Source: Deltaproteobacteria bacterium HGW-Deltaproteobacteria-18 (GTDB lineage: Bacteria; Desulfobacterota; Desulfovibrionia; Desulfovibrionales; Desulfomicrobiaceae). Taken from it: 64,000 nucleotides of DNA. The notes under the pieces are model-generated. The model saw only the letters and a list, made by a program, of their open reading frames with translations. It searched no databases and was not told the origin of the DNA. The number at the start of each line of letters is the position of its first letter. Within the stretch, counting starts at the first letter, position 1. A program made the position numbers and the translations under genes. The DNA lies in NCBI GenBank assembly GCA_002841885.1, contig PHBE01000013.1:44027-108026 (forward strand). Direction: 5' to 3'. Below are positions 53,078 through 61,936 of the stretch, one piece after another.

Positions 53078-53104
53078 AAACCCTGCTTTGCAGGGTTTTT
53101 TTTT
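53078..53104 (+). terminator. intrinsic terminator after the RRM gene
   Basis: AAACCCTGC pairs with GCAGGGTTT around TTT and continues into nine T. Confidence 0.92.
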
Positions 53105-53108
53105 GCGG

Positions 53109-53191
53109 TGCGGATGGGTGAATGACGCGTCCCTGGCAGCACATCCCCGCGCTGCTATCCCGCGATTGAAGAATGTGTCATTCGCCCCGCA
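53109..53191. repeat. nested inverted repeats between the RRM and RND genes
   Basis: GGGTGAATGAC (53116-53126) pairs with GTCATTCGCCC (53177-53187) with one mismatch, extended by TGCG/CGCA. An inner GGCAGC/GCTGCT lies at 53135-53156. No T run follows in either direction, so it is not an ordinary terminator. The remaining part of this 290-base gap has no gene. Confidence 0.45.
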
Positions 53192-53348
53192 GTCCGAAGG
53201 CGCTTCCGGAGCCGACGCGGCAGTTCATGAAAAAAACGCGATGGGACGAACATTATTTTTGGACGCGTTACACCCCACCCGGTTTTTCCTCGTCTTTTGT
53301 AACCTCATGTTCTTTAGCCTCTTCTCCCGGAAGAGGTCCGCGCGCGCC

Positions 53349-53456
53349 TCAGGGACGGTGTCCCATGCGACGCTCGCCGCTGGCCACGCCGTCCATCCAG
53401 AACCAGCCCAGCGCCCCGGCAGCGGCGGCCAGCAGGAGCAGCACTCCAAGTTCCAT
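53349..53456 (-). CDS. 35-residue single-span membrane peptide at the end of the RND efflux operon
   Basis: A short frame starting ten bases after the RND pump stop, with AAGGAGAACAA before the ATG. The sequence begins MELGVLLLLAAAAGALGWFW and continues with DGVASGERRMGHRP: one clear membrane segment (residues 4-20) and a basic tail, expected inside the cell. The position, ribosome site and clean hydrophobic profile support a real gene. Small one-span peptides accompany other RND pumps (AcrZ in E. coli), and this may be a similar modulator, but there is no sequence identity claim. Function is unproven. Confidence 0.6.
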   Translation of the reverse strand: MELGVLLLLAAAAGALGWFWMDGVASGERRMGHRP

Positions 53457-53465
53457 TTGTTCTCC

Positions 53466-56400
53466 TTATTTGATCCAAGAGCGGCCGAAACGTTTGATGT
53501 CTTCAAGCACCATGTACAGGGAGGGCACGATCCCAAGGGTGATGAAGGTCGCGAATACGATGCCAAAGCCCAGCGACAGGGCCATGGGGATGAGAAAGCG
53601 CGCCTGGCGCGAGGTTTCCCAGATCATGGGCGCGAGCCCTCCGAATGTGGTCACCGTGGTCAGCAGGATGGGCCGGAAGCGCTGCACGCTGGCCTGATGA
53701 ATGGAGGCCAGGGCTGATTGTCCGAGCCGACGCTTGCCGTTGGCGCAGTCGATGAGCACCAGGGATGCATTGACCACCACCCCGGACAGGGCCACGATGC
53801 CGAAAAGCGAAACCAGGCTCAGGCTGTAGCCCATGACCAGATGTCCGAACACTGCGCCGACGATGCCGAAGGGGATGCTGGTCATGATGATCAGAGGCTG
53901 TACATAGCTGCGCAGGGGAACTGCCAGCAGGGCGAAAATGCACAGGCAGGCCATGCCAAGTCCGAGCAGGAGCGCCCCGACGCCTTCCTTGATGTCGGCC
54001 TGCTTGCCTTCGAAGCTGAACTCAAGGCCCTGATAACGCTCCTGCAGCTTTGGCAGGTAGCCGGCCTTGACGGAATTTATGATCGCGGCGGCCTCCGAGG
54101 GCGGGGTCACGTCGGCGGTCACGGATATTATGCGGCGGCCGTTGCGTCGTTCGATGCTGGTGTAGGAGTGCCCCTTGGTGACATCGGCCACCTCGCGCAG
54201 CAGCACGCTTGTCCCGGCCGGGGTGCGCACCAGAAAGTCCTCGATGTTTTGCAGGGAGACGCGTTCGCTTTCCGGCAGGCGGACCATGACCTTTATTTCG
54301 TTGCGGCCGCGTTGCTGACGCAGGGCCTCGGCTCCGAAGAATGCCGCCCGGATCTGGCGGGCCACGTCCTCTGAGGTCAGCCCCAGGCTGCGCCCTTCCG
54401 GCCGGATGCGAAAATCGAGCTGCGTCTTGCCGGCGGAAAATCCGTCATCGATGTCTGATACCTGAGCGTAGGAACCGAGCTCTCTGGCCAGTTCTTCTCC
54501 TGCTTTTTCCAGGATTTGGGTGGAGCGGTGCGATAGTTCGATGGTCAGGGCCGCGCCGGAGCCCGGTCCGCCGCGGTCAGATTCGAATTTGAGGTATTCG
54601 GCTCCGGCGATTTCGCCGACGCGTTCCCTCCAGATTCTGGTGAACTCCGCCGTGGGCAGGGTGCGTATTTCCGGCGGGGTCAGAAAGACCCGCACCGAGC
54701 CCTGGTGTCCGCCGGAGCTGGTGCCGACCTGGGAAAAGATTCCTTCGACCAGCTTATCCCCGCCGTTTTCACGTGCCAGATCGTCGGCGATGCTGACCAT
54801 GCGGTTGATGGCCGCCTCGGTGCGGGCCACGGGCGAGCCGAAGGGCATGGCCAGCTCGACGTAGGCATAGTCCGACTCGACCTTGGGGAACATGACGATG
54901 CCCATGCGCCCGCTGGCCACGTATCCCACCGTGGCCACAAGCACCGCCACGGCCATGGCCAGGGTCAGGTAGCGCAGCCGTATGGTCAGCATGAGCAGGG
55001 GCGAGATGATGGTGTTCACCATGCGCATGAACCACGCGCTGAACTTGGCCTGTCCTTTGTGCAGGAAGCAGAACCAGGACTTGCCGCCGGATTTGAGGTG
55101 CCCAAGGTGAGAGGGGAGGACGAAGAGGCTTTCGATCAGCGAGATGAGAAAGACGCTGACGACCACCGCCGGGAGCACGCCGAAAACGCGTCCCAGGACG
55201 CCGGGCACGAAGAGCATGGGTACAAACGCGACGACATTGGTCAGGACCGAGAAGGTCACGGGCATGACCACTTCCCTTGTGCCGCTGGTGGCGGCCTTGA
55301 GGGAAGAGAGCCCCTGTTCCTTGTATTGATAGACGTTTTCTCCGACCACGATGGCGTCGTCGACCACGATACCGAGCGTGATGATGAAGGCAAACATGGA
55401 GATCATGTTGATGCTTACGCCAATCCACGGGAGAATCAGGAAGGATCCCAGGATGGAGATGGGGATGCCCATGCTGACCCAGAACGCCAGCCGAATTTCA
55501 AGAAACAGGGCTAGCAGGATGAAGACAAGGCAGAGTCCCATCAGGCCGTTGCGGGTCAGCAGGTCCATGCGCTGGCGAAAGATGTCCGAGCTGTCATTGC
55601 GTTTGGCGAGATGAACGCCCGGCGGCAGGATCTGATTCAGCCGCTCCATGTGCCGCTGGACGGCGTCGGATACGGAGATGGGCGTCTGGTCCCCCACGCG
55701 GTAGATGTCCAGGAGGATGGCGGGTTGGTTATTATAGAGGGCGAAGAGGTCGGTATCCTCGAATCCATCCGTGATGCGGCCTAGATCCTCCAGACGGACC
55801 ACCGAGCCATCGGGGGAGCTGATGATGGGCAGATTGGCGAATTCCTTGCCCAGTTCGCGACGGTCCTTGACCCGGACCAGGATTTCACCCTGGCTTGTCT
55901 TCACGCTGCCGCCCGGCAGTTCCAGGGCGGAATTGCCGATGATCTCCGCCACCTGTCGGAGGGTCAGACCATGGGCGCGCAGGGTGTCCTGGGAAATTTC
56001 TACGCTGATTTCCAGGTCACGCGCACCGTTCAGTTCAATCTGGGTGATCTCCGGGTCCTGCAGCAGGTCGTCGCGAACTGTTTCGGCCATCTCGCGCAGG
56101 ACCCGTTCCTCCATGTTTCCGTAAACGGCTATGGACATGGTCCGGCGGCGGTTTGAAGCGATGACCACCCTGGGAGTCTCGGCGTCTTCAGGAAAAGAGG
56201 AGATCCTGTCGACCTCGCCTTTCACGTCCTGGGCCAGACGCTCCATGTCGGTCCCTTCCAGCGCCTCTACCGTGACCGTTCCGGCGCCTTCCATCGAGGA
56301 GGAGGTGACCTTCTTGATTCCGTCCAGCCCAGTTACTCGCTCCTCTATCGCAAGGACGATGCCCTTTTCCACTTCCTCCGGGCTTGCTCCGGGGTAGGCC

Positions 56401-56564
56401 ACGGTCACGGTCACGATTTCGGACTCGAACTCGGGAAAGACTTCCTGCTTGATCCGGGTGAGCATGAGCAGTCCGCCGACAAGGCAGAGCAGCATGATCA
56501 GGTTCGCGGCTACCGGGTTGGAGGCCATCCAGGCGATGGCTCCGTGTTGGATTCTGTCGCGCAT
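53466..56564 (-). CDS. RND-family efflux transporter, inner-membrane pump
   Basis: A 1032-residue pump with twelve predicted membrane segments and two large periplasmic loops, the AcrB/MdtB-like (HAE-1 or AcrB/AcrD/AcrF) layout. Typical stretches: NLIMLLCLVGGLLML near the start, VEKGIVLAIEERVTGLDG in the first porter domain, and IGVSINMISMFAFIITLGIVVDDAIVVGENVYQY in the central membrane domain; the double Asp of VVDDAIV is the expected proton relay. It works with the adaptor and outer-membrane genes upstream (gaps of 4 and overlap). Substrates cannot be told; no metal-selective CusA features were found. Confidence 0.9.
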   Translation of the reverse strand: MRDRIQHGAIAWMASNPVAANLIMLLCLVGGLLMLTRIKQEVFPEFESEIVTVTVAYPGASPEEVEKGIVLAIEERVTGLDGIKKVTSSSMEGAGTVTVEALEGTDMERLAQDVKGEVDRISSFPEDAETPRVVIASNRRRTMSIAVYGNMEERVLREMAETVRDDLLQDPEITQIELNGARDLEISVEISQDTLRAHGLTLRQVAEIIGNSALELPGGSVKTSQGEILVRVKDRRELGKEFANLPIISSPDGSVVRLEDLGRITDGFEDTDLFALYNNQPAILLDIYRVGDQTPISVSDAVQRHMERLNQILPPGVHLAKRNDSSDIFRQRMDLLTRNGLMGLCLVFILLALFLEIRLAFWVSMGIPISILGSFLILPWIGVSINMISMFAFIITLGIVVDDAIVVGENVYQYKEQGLSSLKAATSGTREVVMPVTFSVLTNVVAFVPMLFVPGVLGRVFGVLPAVVVSVFLISLIESLFVLPSHLGHLKSGGKSWFCFLHKGQAKFSAWFMRMVNTIISPLLMLTIRLRYLTLAMAVAVLVATVGYVASGRMGIVMFPKVESDYAYVELAMPFGSPVARTEAAINRMVSIADDLARENGGDKLVEGIFSQVGTSSGGHQGSVRVFLTPPEIRTLPTAEFTRIWRERVGEIAGAEYLKFESDRGGPGSGAALTIELSHRSTQILEKAGEELARELGSYAQVSDIDDGFSAGKTQLDFRIRPEGRSLGLTSEDVARQIRAAFFGAEALRQQRGRNEIKVMVRLPESERVSLQNIEDFLVRTPAGTSVLLREVADVTKGHSYTSIERRNGRRIISVTADVTPPSEAAAIINSVKAGYLPKLQERYQGLEFSFEGKQADIKEGVGALLLGLGMACLCIFALLAVPLRSYVQPLIIMTSIPFGIVGAVFGHLVMGYSLSLVSLFGIVALSGVVVNASLVLIDCANGKRRLGQSALASIHQASVQRFRPILLTTVTTFGGLAPMIWETSRQARFLIPMALSLGFGIVFATFITLGIVPSLYMVLEDIKRFGRSWIK

Positions 56565-56568
56565 GGCT

Positions 56569-57783
56569 CTACCTTGCCTGACCGAGGCTGACGGGCATGC
56601 CTTCGATGGGGCTCGCCAGTTCGCTGATCACGACGGTGTCGCCGGATTCCAGGCCGTCCGAAATCAGGACCGTGTCCGTGTCGCGCCAGGCGACGGTGGC
56701 GGGCCGGATGGACAGGGTCGCGTTGTGCACGGTCCAGACCGTGTCGTTTTCGCGCAGCGCGGCCCTGGGCAGGCGGATCACGTTTTTAAGGCGCTTTCCC
56801 TCGATTTCAAGACGCACGTACTCACCCAGCAGAATTGGCGCAGGGGTGGCCTCAAGGGGCGCGGGCAGCGAGATCTGCACCCGGGCCAGGCGTCCCTGTG
56901 CTTCCAGATCTCCGCGCAGGCGCAGGATGCGGCCCGTGCGCTCGGCCCCGCTGGCCTGGGAACGGATGCGAACCGCCGAGCCGGGGCTGTTTTTTCCGGG
57001 CAGGGTGATCCAGGGCAGGCGGTCCACCGGTATGGCGGCCTCGACCCAGAATTCACGGGTGTCGACAAGGGTGGCCAGGGTGTCGGTGATGGAGACCCGG
57101 GATCCGATCTCCACGTTCTTTTCCAGCACGAGGGCCGTGAACGGCGCGGTCACCGTGGTCCGCTTCAGATCGAGCCGGGCCTGACCGAGGGCCGCTTCGG
57201 CCTGACGCATCCTGGCCCGGGCCTGGGCAAGCTGCGGCTTGCGCAGGGCCAGGTCCGAACTTTCTCCGGCGTTGCCCGTGATTCCAAGAAGCTCCCACTC
57301 GTGTTTGGCCACCTGCTGGTATCCAAGTTCAAGTTCCAGCGCGGCCTTGGCGTTTTCAAGCTCCGCCTCCTTGCTGGTCACGGCCAGACGAAAGTCTTCA
57401 TCCACCAGGCGCAGCAGCGGGCTTGCCCCGGCCACTGTCCCGCCGGGCAGAAATGCGGGGGAGATTTCGCGGACAACTCCGGCCACTTCGGCCCGGATCA
57501 GGGTCTGGCGTGCGGGCACGACGGTGCCCAGAGCCTGGACTATCACCGTTTCCGGGCCTGCCGTGACGGTGGCTGTCTCGACCAGGGGCGCTATGACCAC
57601 CAGCGGCCGTTGAGGAGGCGTGGGTCGGGTTTTGATGAAGCGGACCGCGACAAAAATTCCACCCCCCACAAAGAGCAGGGACAGAAGGACGACAAGAAGC
57701 TTGATTTTCGATGGCAAGGGCTTGGTGCTGTCGCATTCGGGTATGATCATGGCTTTTTCGCTTTGTTTCTTTTCAGGATGCAT
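56569..57783 (-). CDS. RND efflux periplasmic adaptor (membrane fusion protein)
   Basis: A 404-residue adaptor. A single N-terminal membrane anchor (about residues 28-48, LLVVLLSLLFVGGGIFVAVRFI) is followed by lipoyl-like and coiled-coil domains (ALGTVVPARQTLIRAEVAGVV, then RLAVTSKEAELENAKAALELELG) and beta-barrel domains. The ATG overlaps the end of the outer-membrane gene by 11 bases without a clear ribosome site; a start 11 codons later is possible. Joins pump and outer-membrane channel. The second gene of the three-gene efflux operon. Confidence 0.9.
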   Translation of the reverse strand: MHPEKKQSEKAMIIPECDSTKPLPSKIKLLVVLLSLLFVGGGIFVAVRFIKTRPTPPQRPLVVIAPLVETATVTAGPETVIVQALGTVVPARQTLIRAEVAGVVREISPAFLPGGTVAGASPLLRLVDEDFRLAVTSKEAELENAKAALELELGYQQVAKHEWELLGITGNAGESSDLALRKPQLAQARARMRQAEAALGQARLDLKRTTVTAPFTALVLEKNVEIGSRVSITDTLATLVDTREFWVEAAIPVDRLPWITLPGKNSPGSAVRIRSQASGAERTGRILRLRGDLEAQGRLARVQISLPAPLEATPAPILLGEYVRLEIEGKRLKNVIRLPRAALRENDTVWTVHNATLSIRPATVAWRDTDTVLISDGLESGDTVVISELASPIEGMPVSLGQAR

Positions 57784-59140
57784 CGGGGAAAGAGGATCGC
57801 CAGCCTTTGCCCAGGGCCCGGCAAAGTCCTGTCTGCAGGGTCAGGAGGGAGGCCTTTTCCCTGATATTTGTGCGTTCGAGCTGTTGCAGCTTGAGGAGCA
57901 GGGAGAGGACAGTGTCGTATTCGAGCACGCCGTTGCGATAGCGGATCTGGGCGCTGGTCAGCGCGGCCTGGGCCGCATCGCGCTGGGTTCCCAGGGCACG
58001 CACCAGCTCGATCTGCTTGAGCACGGCGTTTATGCCCGTGTCCACCTCGGACAGCGCCGTGAAGACGGTCTTCTCATAGGAGGCCAGGCGTTCCCGGCGT
58101 ACGGCCTCCTGCCGATTCACTTCGGCCCGGCGGCTGCCGCCGTCGATGATCGGGGCGGTCAGGGATGCCGCCAGATTGGCCAGCCAGTTGTCGAAGATGC
58201 GGCTTGCGTCTGCGCCATTGTGCTCGAAATTTCCGGTCAGGCGCAGGGCCGGCATGCGGTCCGCCCGGGCGGCGGCCAGATCCCAGCCCGACTCGAGCAG
58301 TCGCTGCCAGGCCGCGCGGATGTCTGGCCGTTCAAGCAGGAGTTCCGCCGGAAGGCCGGCCTTGGGCATGGGCATGGGCTGCGGCAGATTCGCCGATTCG
58401 GTGAGATCCGTTGAGCCCGGGGCCCTGCCGAGAAGCAGGTTGATCCGGTTTTCAAGGCGTACGACTTCGGATTTCAGGGGGAAAATTACGGTCTCGGTCT
58501 GGGCGATGGCCTCACGCTGTTGCAGCACGTCCAGGGCTGAAGCCAGCGAGTTGGCGAACCGCAGTTCAAGGGAGGAGAGGATGGCCGCGTTGGTGCGCTG
58601 CTGGCTTTCGAGCACGGAGAGCTGCTGCCGGGTAGAGCACAGGGATATCCAGGCTCCCACGACCTCGCCGCTCAAGGTCAGGGCCGCCGTGCGCAGATCG
58701 TCGCGGCTGGCCATGACCTCCAGCGTGTCGGCCTGGCGGAGGGCCCTGACCCGGCCCCAGAGGTCGAGTTCGTAGCTGGCCGCGAGTCCCAGGCCATAGG
58801 CGTCGCTTTCGACTTGGTTTCGGGTGTCGAGCCTGGTCCAGGTCCGCGTTGCCTCGGCGCTTGTGCCAAGGGTCGGCCACAGGGCGCTGCCGGTTTTTTT
58901 CGCAGCGGCCTGGGCCTGGTCGAGTCTGGCCAGAGCCGTGCGCATATCCGGAGCGGAGCGCAGAGCCTCGTCCATCAGGCTGTTCAACTCCTCGCTTTGC
59001 AGGTCCTGCCACCACTGGTCGGCAAGTTCGTGATCCCCTGCTTCAAGCCGGTAGGCCTGGGGTAGTTCGGGCACGGCCGGAGGGACAGGGGCGAAGGCGT
59101 GACATCCCGTCAGCAGAAAAAGAAAAACAAGTAGCCTCAT
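57773..59140 (-). CDS. NodT-type outer-membrane efflux lipoprotein
   Basis: A 455-residue outer-membrane channel of the TolC/OprM group. The start at 59140 gives the lipoprotein signal MRLLVFLFLLTGC, lipid-acylated Cys13. NodT landmarks: WWQDLQSEELNSLMDEALRSAPDMRTALARLDQAQAA (about residues 39-75), SYELDLWGRVRALRQAD (about 121-137), and ERPDIRAAWQRLLESG in the second repeat. First gene of the efflux operon; the first frame (59305) is too long and lacks the lipobox. Expected to form a trimeric channel with the adaptor and pump. Confidence 0.9.
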   Translation of the reverse strand: MRLLVFLFLLTGCHAFAPVPPAVPELPQAYRLEAGDHELADQWWQDLQSEELNSLMDEALRSAPDMRTALARLDQAQAAAKKTGSALWPTLGTSAEATRTWTRLDTRNQVESDAYGLGLAASYELDLWGRVRALRQADTLEVMASRDDLRTAALTLSGEVVGAWISLCSTRQQLSVLESQQRTNAAILSSLELRFANSLASALDVLQQREAIAQTETVIFPLKSEVVRLENRINLLLGRAPGSTDLTESANLPQPMPMPKAGLPAELLLERPDIRAAWQRLLESGWDLAAARADRMPALRLTGNFEHNGADASRIFDNWLANLAASLTAPIIDGGSRRAEVNRQEAVRRERLASYEKTVFTALSEVDTGINAVLKQIELVRALGTQRDAAQAALTSAQIRYRNGVLEYDTVLSLLLKLQQLERTNIREKASLLTLQTGLCRALGKGWRSSFPDAS

Positions 59141-59211
59141 GCAAAGTGCTCCGGATGGAGTCGATGGCGGAAAAGTTCTGCTGGGCTCGAACATTGGCGC
59201 AATCTGAACAT

Positions 59212-59258
59212 GAAAAAAGTGGGAACCCGCGCTTCGCTGTTGAAATGGGATGCGCGGG
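59212..59258 (-). terminator. probable terminator after bacteriohemerythrin
   Basis: On the minus strand CCCGCGC pairs with GCGCGGG across a 19-base loop, then TTCCCACTTTTTTC. It separates the hemerythrin gene from the efflux operon. Confidence 0.6.
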
Positions 59259-59264
59259 CGGGTG

Positions 59265-59660
59265 TCAGGCCGGTAGAGATGTCGAGAATTTCTTGTCGAC
59301 AACAAGGATGTGGTTGGTCAGCCATCCGCGCAGGAAATGGAACATGTCCCACGCCAGCCCTTCGGACGCCAGGATGACGTCCAGATCGAAGAGCAGGATC
59401 TGATCGACAAAGGCCAGATGCTCATCCCGGTGTTCCGCCAGATCCGCGTAGCCCGCATCCTCCATGAGCGTTTCCTCGGCCCGGAAATGATAGTTGGCGT
59501 ATTCCTTGAGTTGGGTCAGGATGTTGTGCAGATCGTCCATGGAAGCGTGGCCGATGCCGTCTGCAAGGGAGTTTATGATTTCGACCAAGCGCTGATGCTG
59601 CGTGTCGATTTCGGTAATTCCGGTCTCAAAAGACTGATCCCAAATGATTTTTTTATTCAT
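59265..59660 (-). CDS. bacteriohemerythrin
   Basis: A 131-residue four-helix diiron protein binding O2. All seven iron ligands are present in order: His22, His58, Glu62, His77, His81, His117 and Asp122. The first segment IIWDQSFETGITEIDTQHQ is typical of bacterial hemerythrins. In anaerobes and microaerophiles it stores, senses or removes oxygen. CAGGAG lies about nine bases before the ATG, and a tiny upstream frame (59653-59694) overlaps the start. Lone gene between buk and the efflux operon. Confidence 0.92.
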   Translation of the reverse strand: MNKKIIWDQSFETGITEIDTQHQRLVEIINSLADGIGHASMDDLHNILTQLKEYANYHFRAEETLMEDAGYADLAEHRDEHLAFVDQILLFDLDVILASEGLAWDMFHFLRGWLTNHILVVDKKFSTSLPA

Positions 59661-59694
59661 TCCCTGCGGCTCCTGGGGCTTGAGATGGAAACAT
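59653..59694 (-). CDS. 13-codon upstream open frame overlapping the hemerythrin start
   Basis: TAAGGAG is followed after six bases by ATG (59694); the frame MFPSQAPGAAGNE ends with TAA overlapping the hemerythrin ATG in another frame. It has a better ribosome site than the hemerythrin itself. It may couple or tune hemerythrin translation; chance is possible. Confidence 0.35.
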   Translation of the reverse strand: MFPSQAPGAAGNE

Positions 59695-59776
59695 TTATTT
59701 CTCCTTACCTCAGAGCGTTGTCCGGGAAAAGGGGCAATTCCCGCCAAATTACGAAAGAATCGGAAGCGCTGGATTT

Positions 59777-60877
59777 TCAGTCTGGATTTTGTCCGGCAAT
59801 GGTCAAGGCTCCGGGAGGGTAGGAAAGTGTCTCGCCCATGCCTTTCAGGGCGCGCAAGGTGGCTTCGGCCAGGGCGGACATTTCGTCCTCTCCCGGATGG
59901 ATTTTGACCGGCGCCAGAAATTCCACCTGTTCGGTGATGAGCCCGGCCAGTTCCTGATCATGCATGAGCCCTCCGGTGAGTATAACGGCGTCGACTCGGC
60001 CACGCAGCACCGCGCCCATGGCCCCGATCTCCTTGGCCACCTGATAGGCCATGGCCTGACGGACCTCCCGGGCGACCGTGTCTCCTTTGCGGATGCGCTG
60101 TTCGATCTCCATGCCGCTGGCCGTGCCCAGATAGGCCAGCAGTCCCCCTGCGCCGGTGATTCTGCGACGGATGTCCTCTTCACGGGCGTCCGGGGCAAAG
60201 CACCAGGTCACGACCGCGCCGCTGGGCAGGCCGCCGCTGCGCTCGGGAGAGAAGGGCCCGTCTCCGTCCAGGGCATTGTTGACATCGATCACCCGGCCCA
60301 GTTCGTGCGCACCCACGGACACTCCCCCGCCCAGATGGGCGACGATGAGCCGCAACTCCTCGTAGCTTCGCCCCAGCTCCTGCGCCACACGCCTGGCAAC
60401 GGCCTTGTGGTTCAGGGCGTGGAAGATGCTGCGCCTCTGTATGGAGGGATGGCCGGAATAGCGGGCCAGGGGCCCAAGCTCGTCCACGACCACGGGGTCG
60501 GCGATAAGGGCCTTGGTCCCGGCGCTTGCGGCCAGATCGTGAGCCAGGATTGCGCCGAGGTTGGAGGCGTGGGTCCCGAAGCGGCAGGAACGCAGGTCGG
60601 ACAGCATTTCCGGACCGACTGCGTACACGCCGCCGGGCATGGGCCTGAGCAGTCCGCCCCTGCCGATGACGGCGGTCATGTCCGTGACTGCAAGACCATG
60701 CCGCGCAAGGGCCGCCATGATCGTTTCCTTTCGGAAACCCTCCTGGTCCATGACGTGGGCGAAGCGTTCCAGATCGGCCGTTTCGTGGCGGATGGTCTCC
60801 ACGAAGAGCGATTGATGGTCTTCAAAGACGGCGATCTTGGTGGAGGTCGATCCAGGGTTAAGGACCAGGATTTTCAT
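59777..60877 (-). CDS. buk: butyrate kinase
   Basis: A 366-residue acyl phosphate kinase of the acetate kinase superfamily. The start MKILVLNPGSTSTKIAVFED holds the nucleotide site (NPGSTSTK); IVAHLGGGVSVGAHELGRVIDVNNALDGDGPFSPERSG (about residues 179-215) is the butyrate-kinase-type catalytic stretch. It makes ATP from butyryl phosphate (or a branched acyl phosphate). The start at 60877 is chosen by this motif; the four-base overlap with ptb supports it. The pair lets acyl-CoA be turned into acid plus ATP. Confidence 0.9.
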   Translation of the reverse strand: MKILVLNPGSTSTKIAVFEDHQSLFVETIRHETADLERFAHVMDQEGFRKETIMAALARHGLAVTDMTAVIGRGGLLRPMPGGVYAVGPEMLSDLRSCRFGTHASNLGAILAHDLAASAGTKALIADPVVVDELGPLARYSGHPSIQRRSIFHALNHKAVARRVAQELGRSYEELRLIVAHLGGGVSVGAHELGRVIDVNNALDGDGPFSPERSGGLPSGAVVTWCFAPDAREEDIRRRITGAGGLLAYLGTASGMEIEQRIRKGDTVAREVRQAMAYQVAKEIGAMGAVLRGRVDAVILTGGLMHDQELAGLITEQVEFLAPVKIHPGEDEMSALAEATLRALKGMGETLSYPPGALTIAGQNPD

Positions 60878-61788
60878 GTGCCGGCTCCGCTTGCGGCCAT
60901 GAGAATCCCGAGGGCCACTGCGTTGATCTTTGTCTGGTGGGAATCGGCCCGCGAGTTGAGCAGCACCGGGGCCCTGGTTCCCATGACCACCCCGGCCGAG
61001 CGGGCGTGGGCGAAGTACATGAGGCTCTTGTAAAAGATGTTGCCTGCCGCCAGATCCGGGGCCAGCAGGATGTCGGCCTTGCCCGCCAGCGGGTCCTGCA
61101 TGCCCTTGTGCCGTGCGGCCTGCTCGCTGATGGCGTTGTCCAGGGCGTAGGGCCCGCCTACGCGGCAGCCCGGCAGTTCCCCTCTGGCGTTCATCTCCAC
61201 CAGGGCTGCGGCGTCCATGGTGGCGGGCATTTTCGGGTTGACCTTTTCGGATTCGCACAGAACGCCGACCACGGGATCCGGGTTGCCGAGGGCGTGGGCC
61301 ACCTTGACCGCGTTGAGCACAATCTGGCGCTTGGTCGCGAGGTCGGGTTTTATGATCATGGCCGCATCGGTCAACAGATAGAGCTTGTCGAATCCGGGTA
61401 CGTCCATGACCACGGTGTGGCTGACCATGGCCCCGTTGCGCAGTCCGGCGTTGCGGTCGAGCACGGCCTTGAAGAGGACCGATGAGTCGACGAATCCTTT
61501 CAGCAGGATTTGCGCCCGTCCCGAGGCTACGGCCTGCACTGTGGCGGCGGCCCCGCAGGCTTCGCCCCGGGCGTCGAGGAGTTCAAACGCCGTCAGGTCG
61601 AGTTCGATCTTCTCGGCGATGGCCTTCATTTTTTCTGTGTTGCCGACCAGTATGAAATCGGCCAGCCCCATGGCATGCGCCTCGGCCACGGCCGTGAGCG
61701 CCTCCTCGTCCTGGGCGCAGGCCACGGCCACGGTCTGTCTGGGCAGGGTCAGGGCCTTTTCGATGATGGACTTCATGGATGTAAGCAT
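60874..61788 (-). CDS. ptb: phosphate butyryltransferase
   Basis: A 304-residue acyltransferase converting butyryl-CoA and phosphate to butyryl phosphate. It has the PTB family pattern: ADFILVGNTEKM, AQILLKGFVDSSVLFKAVLD, SHTVVMDVPGFDKLYLLTDAAM (about residues 124-145) and ADILLAPDLAAGNIFYKSL. The AAGGAGA ribosome site precedes the ATG at 61788; a longer reading to 61821 lacks one. It overlaps buk by four bases. A possible promoter with TTGACA (minus, 61857-61862) lies upstream with a weak -10. Substrate may be butyryl-, isobutyryl- or propionyl-CoA. Confidence 0.88.
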   Translation of the reverse strand: MLTSMKSIIEKALTLPRQTVAVACAQDEEALTAVAEAHAMGLADFILVGNTEKMKAIAEKIELDLTAFELLDARGEACGAAATVQAVASGRAQILLKGFVDSSVLFKAVLDRNAGLRNGAMVSHTVVMDVPGFDKLYLLTDAAMIIKPDLATKRQIVLNAVKVAHALGNPDPVVGVLCESEKVNPKMPATMDAAALVEMNARGELPGCRVGGPYALDNAISEQAARHKGMQDPLAGKADILLAPDLAAGNIFYKSLMYFAHARSAGVVMGTRAPVLLNSRADSHQTKINAVALGILMAASGAGT

Positions 61789-61936
61789 CGGGTCTCCTTG
61801 CGAGTTCTGCCGATAGATCATCGATTGGGTGAAAACAAGTGGCGCGCAACCGTTTTTGTCAATTTTTGCATCCTTGGTTGCAGGGGTTGCTCCCAGGCCT
61901 GGCTGGGACTAATCAGGTCCGATCTTCGGAGGAAGC

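Noticed and set aside
53225..53566. 113-codon minus-strand frame at the end of the RND gene
   Set aside because: It overlaps the pump gene and the better 35-residue frame; composition and start are poor.
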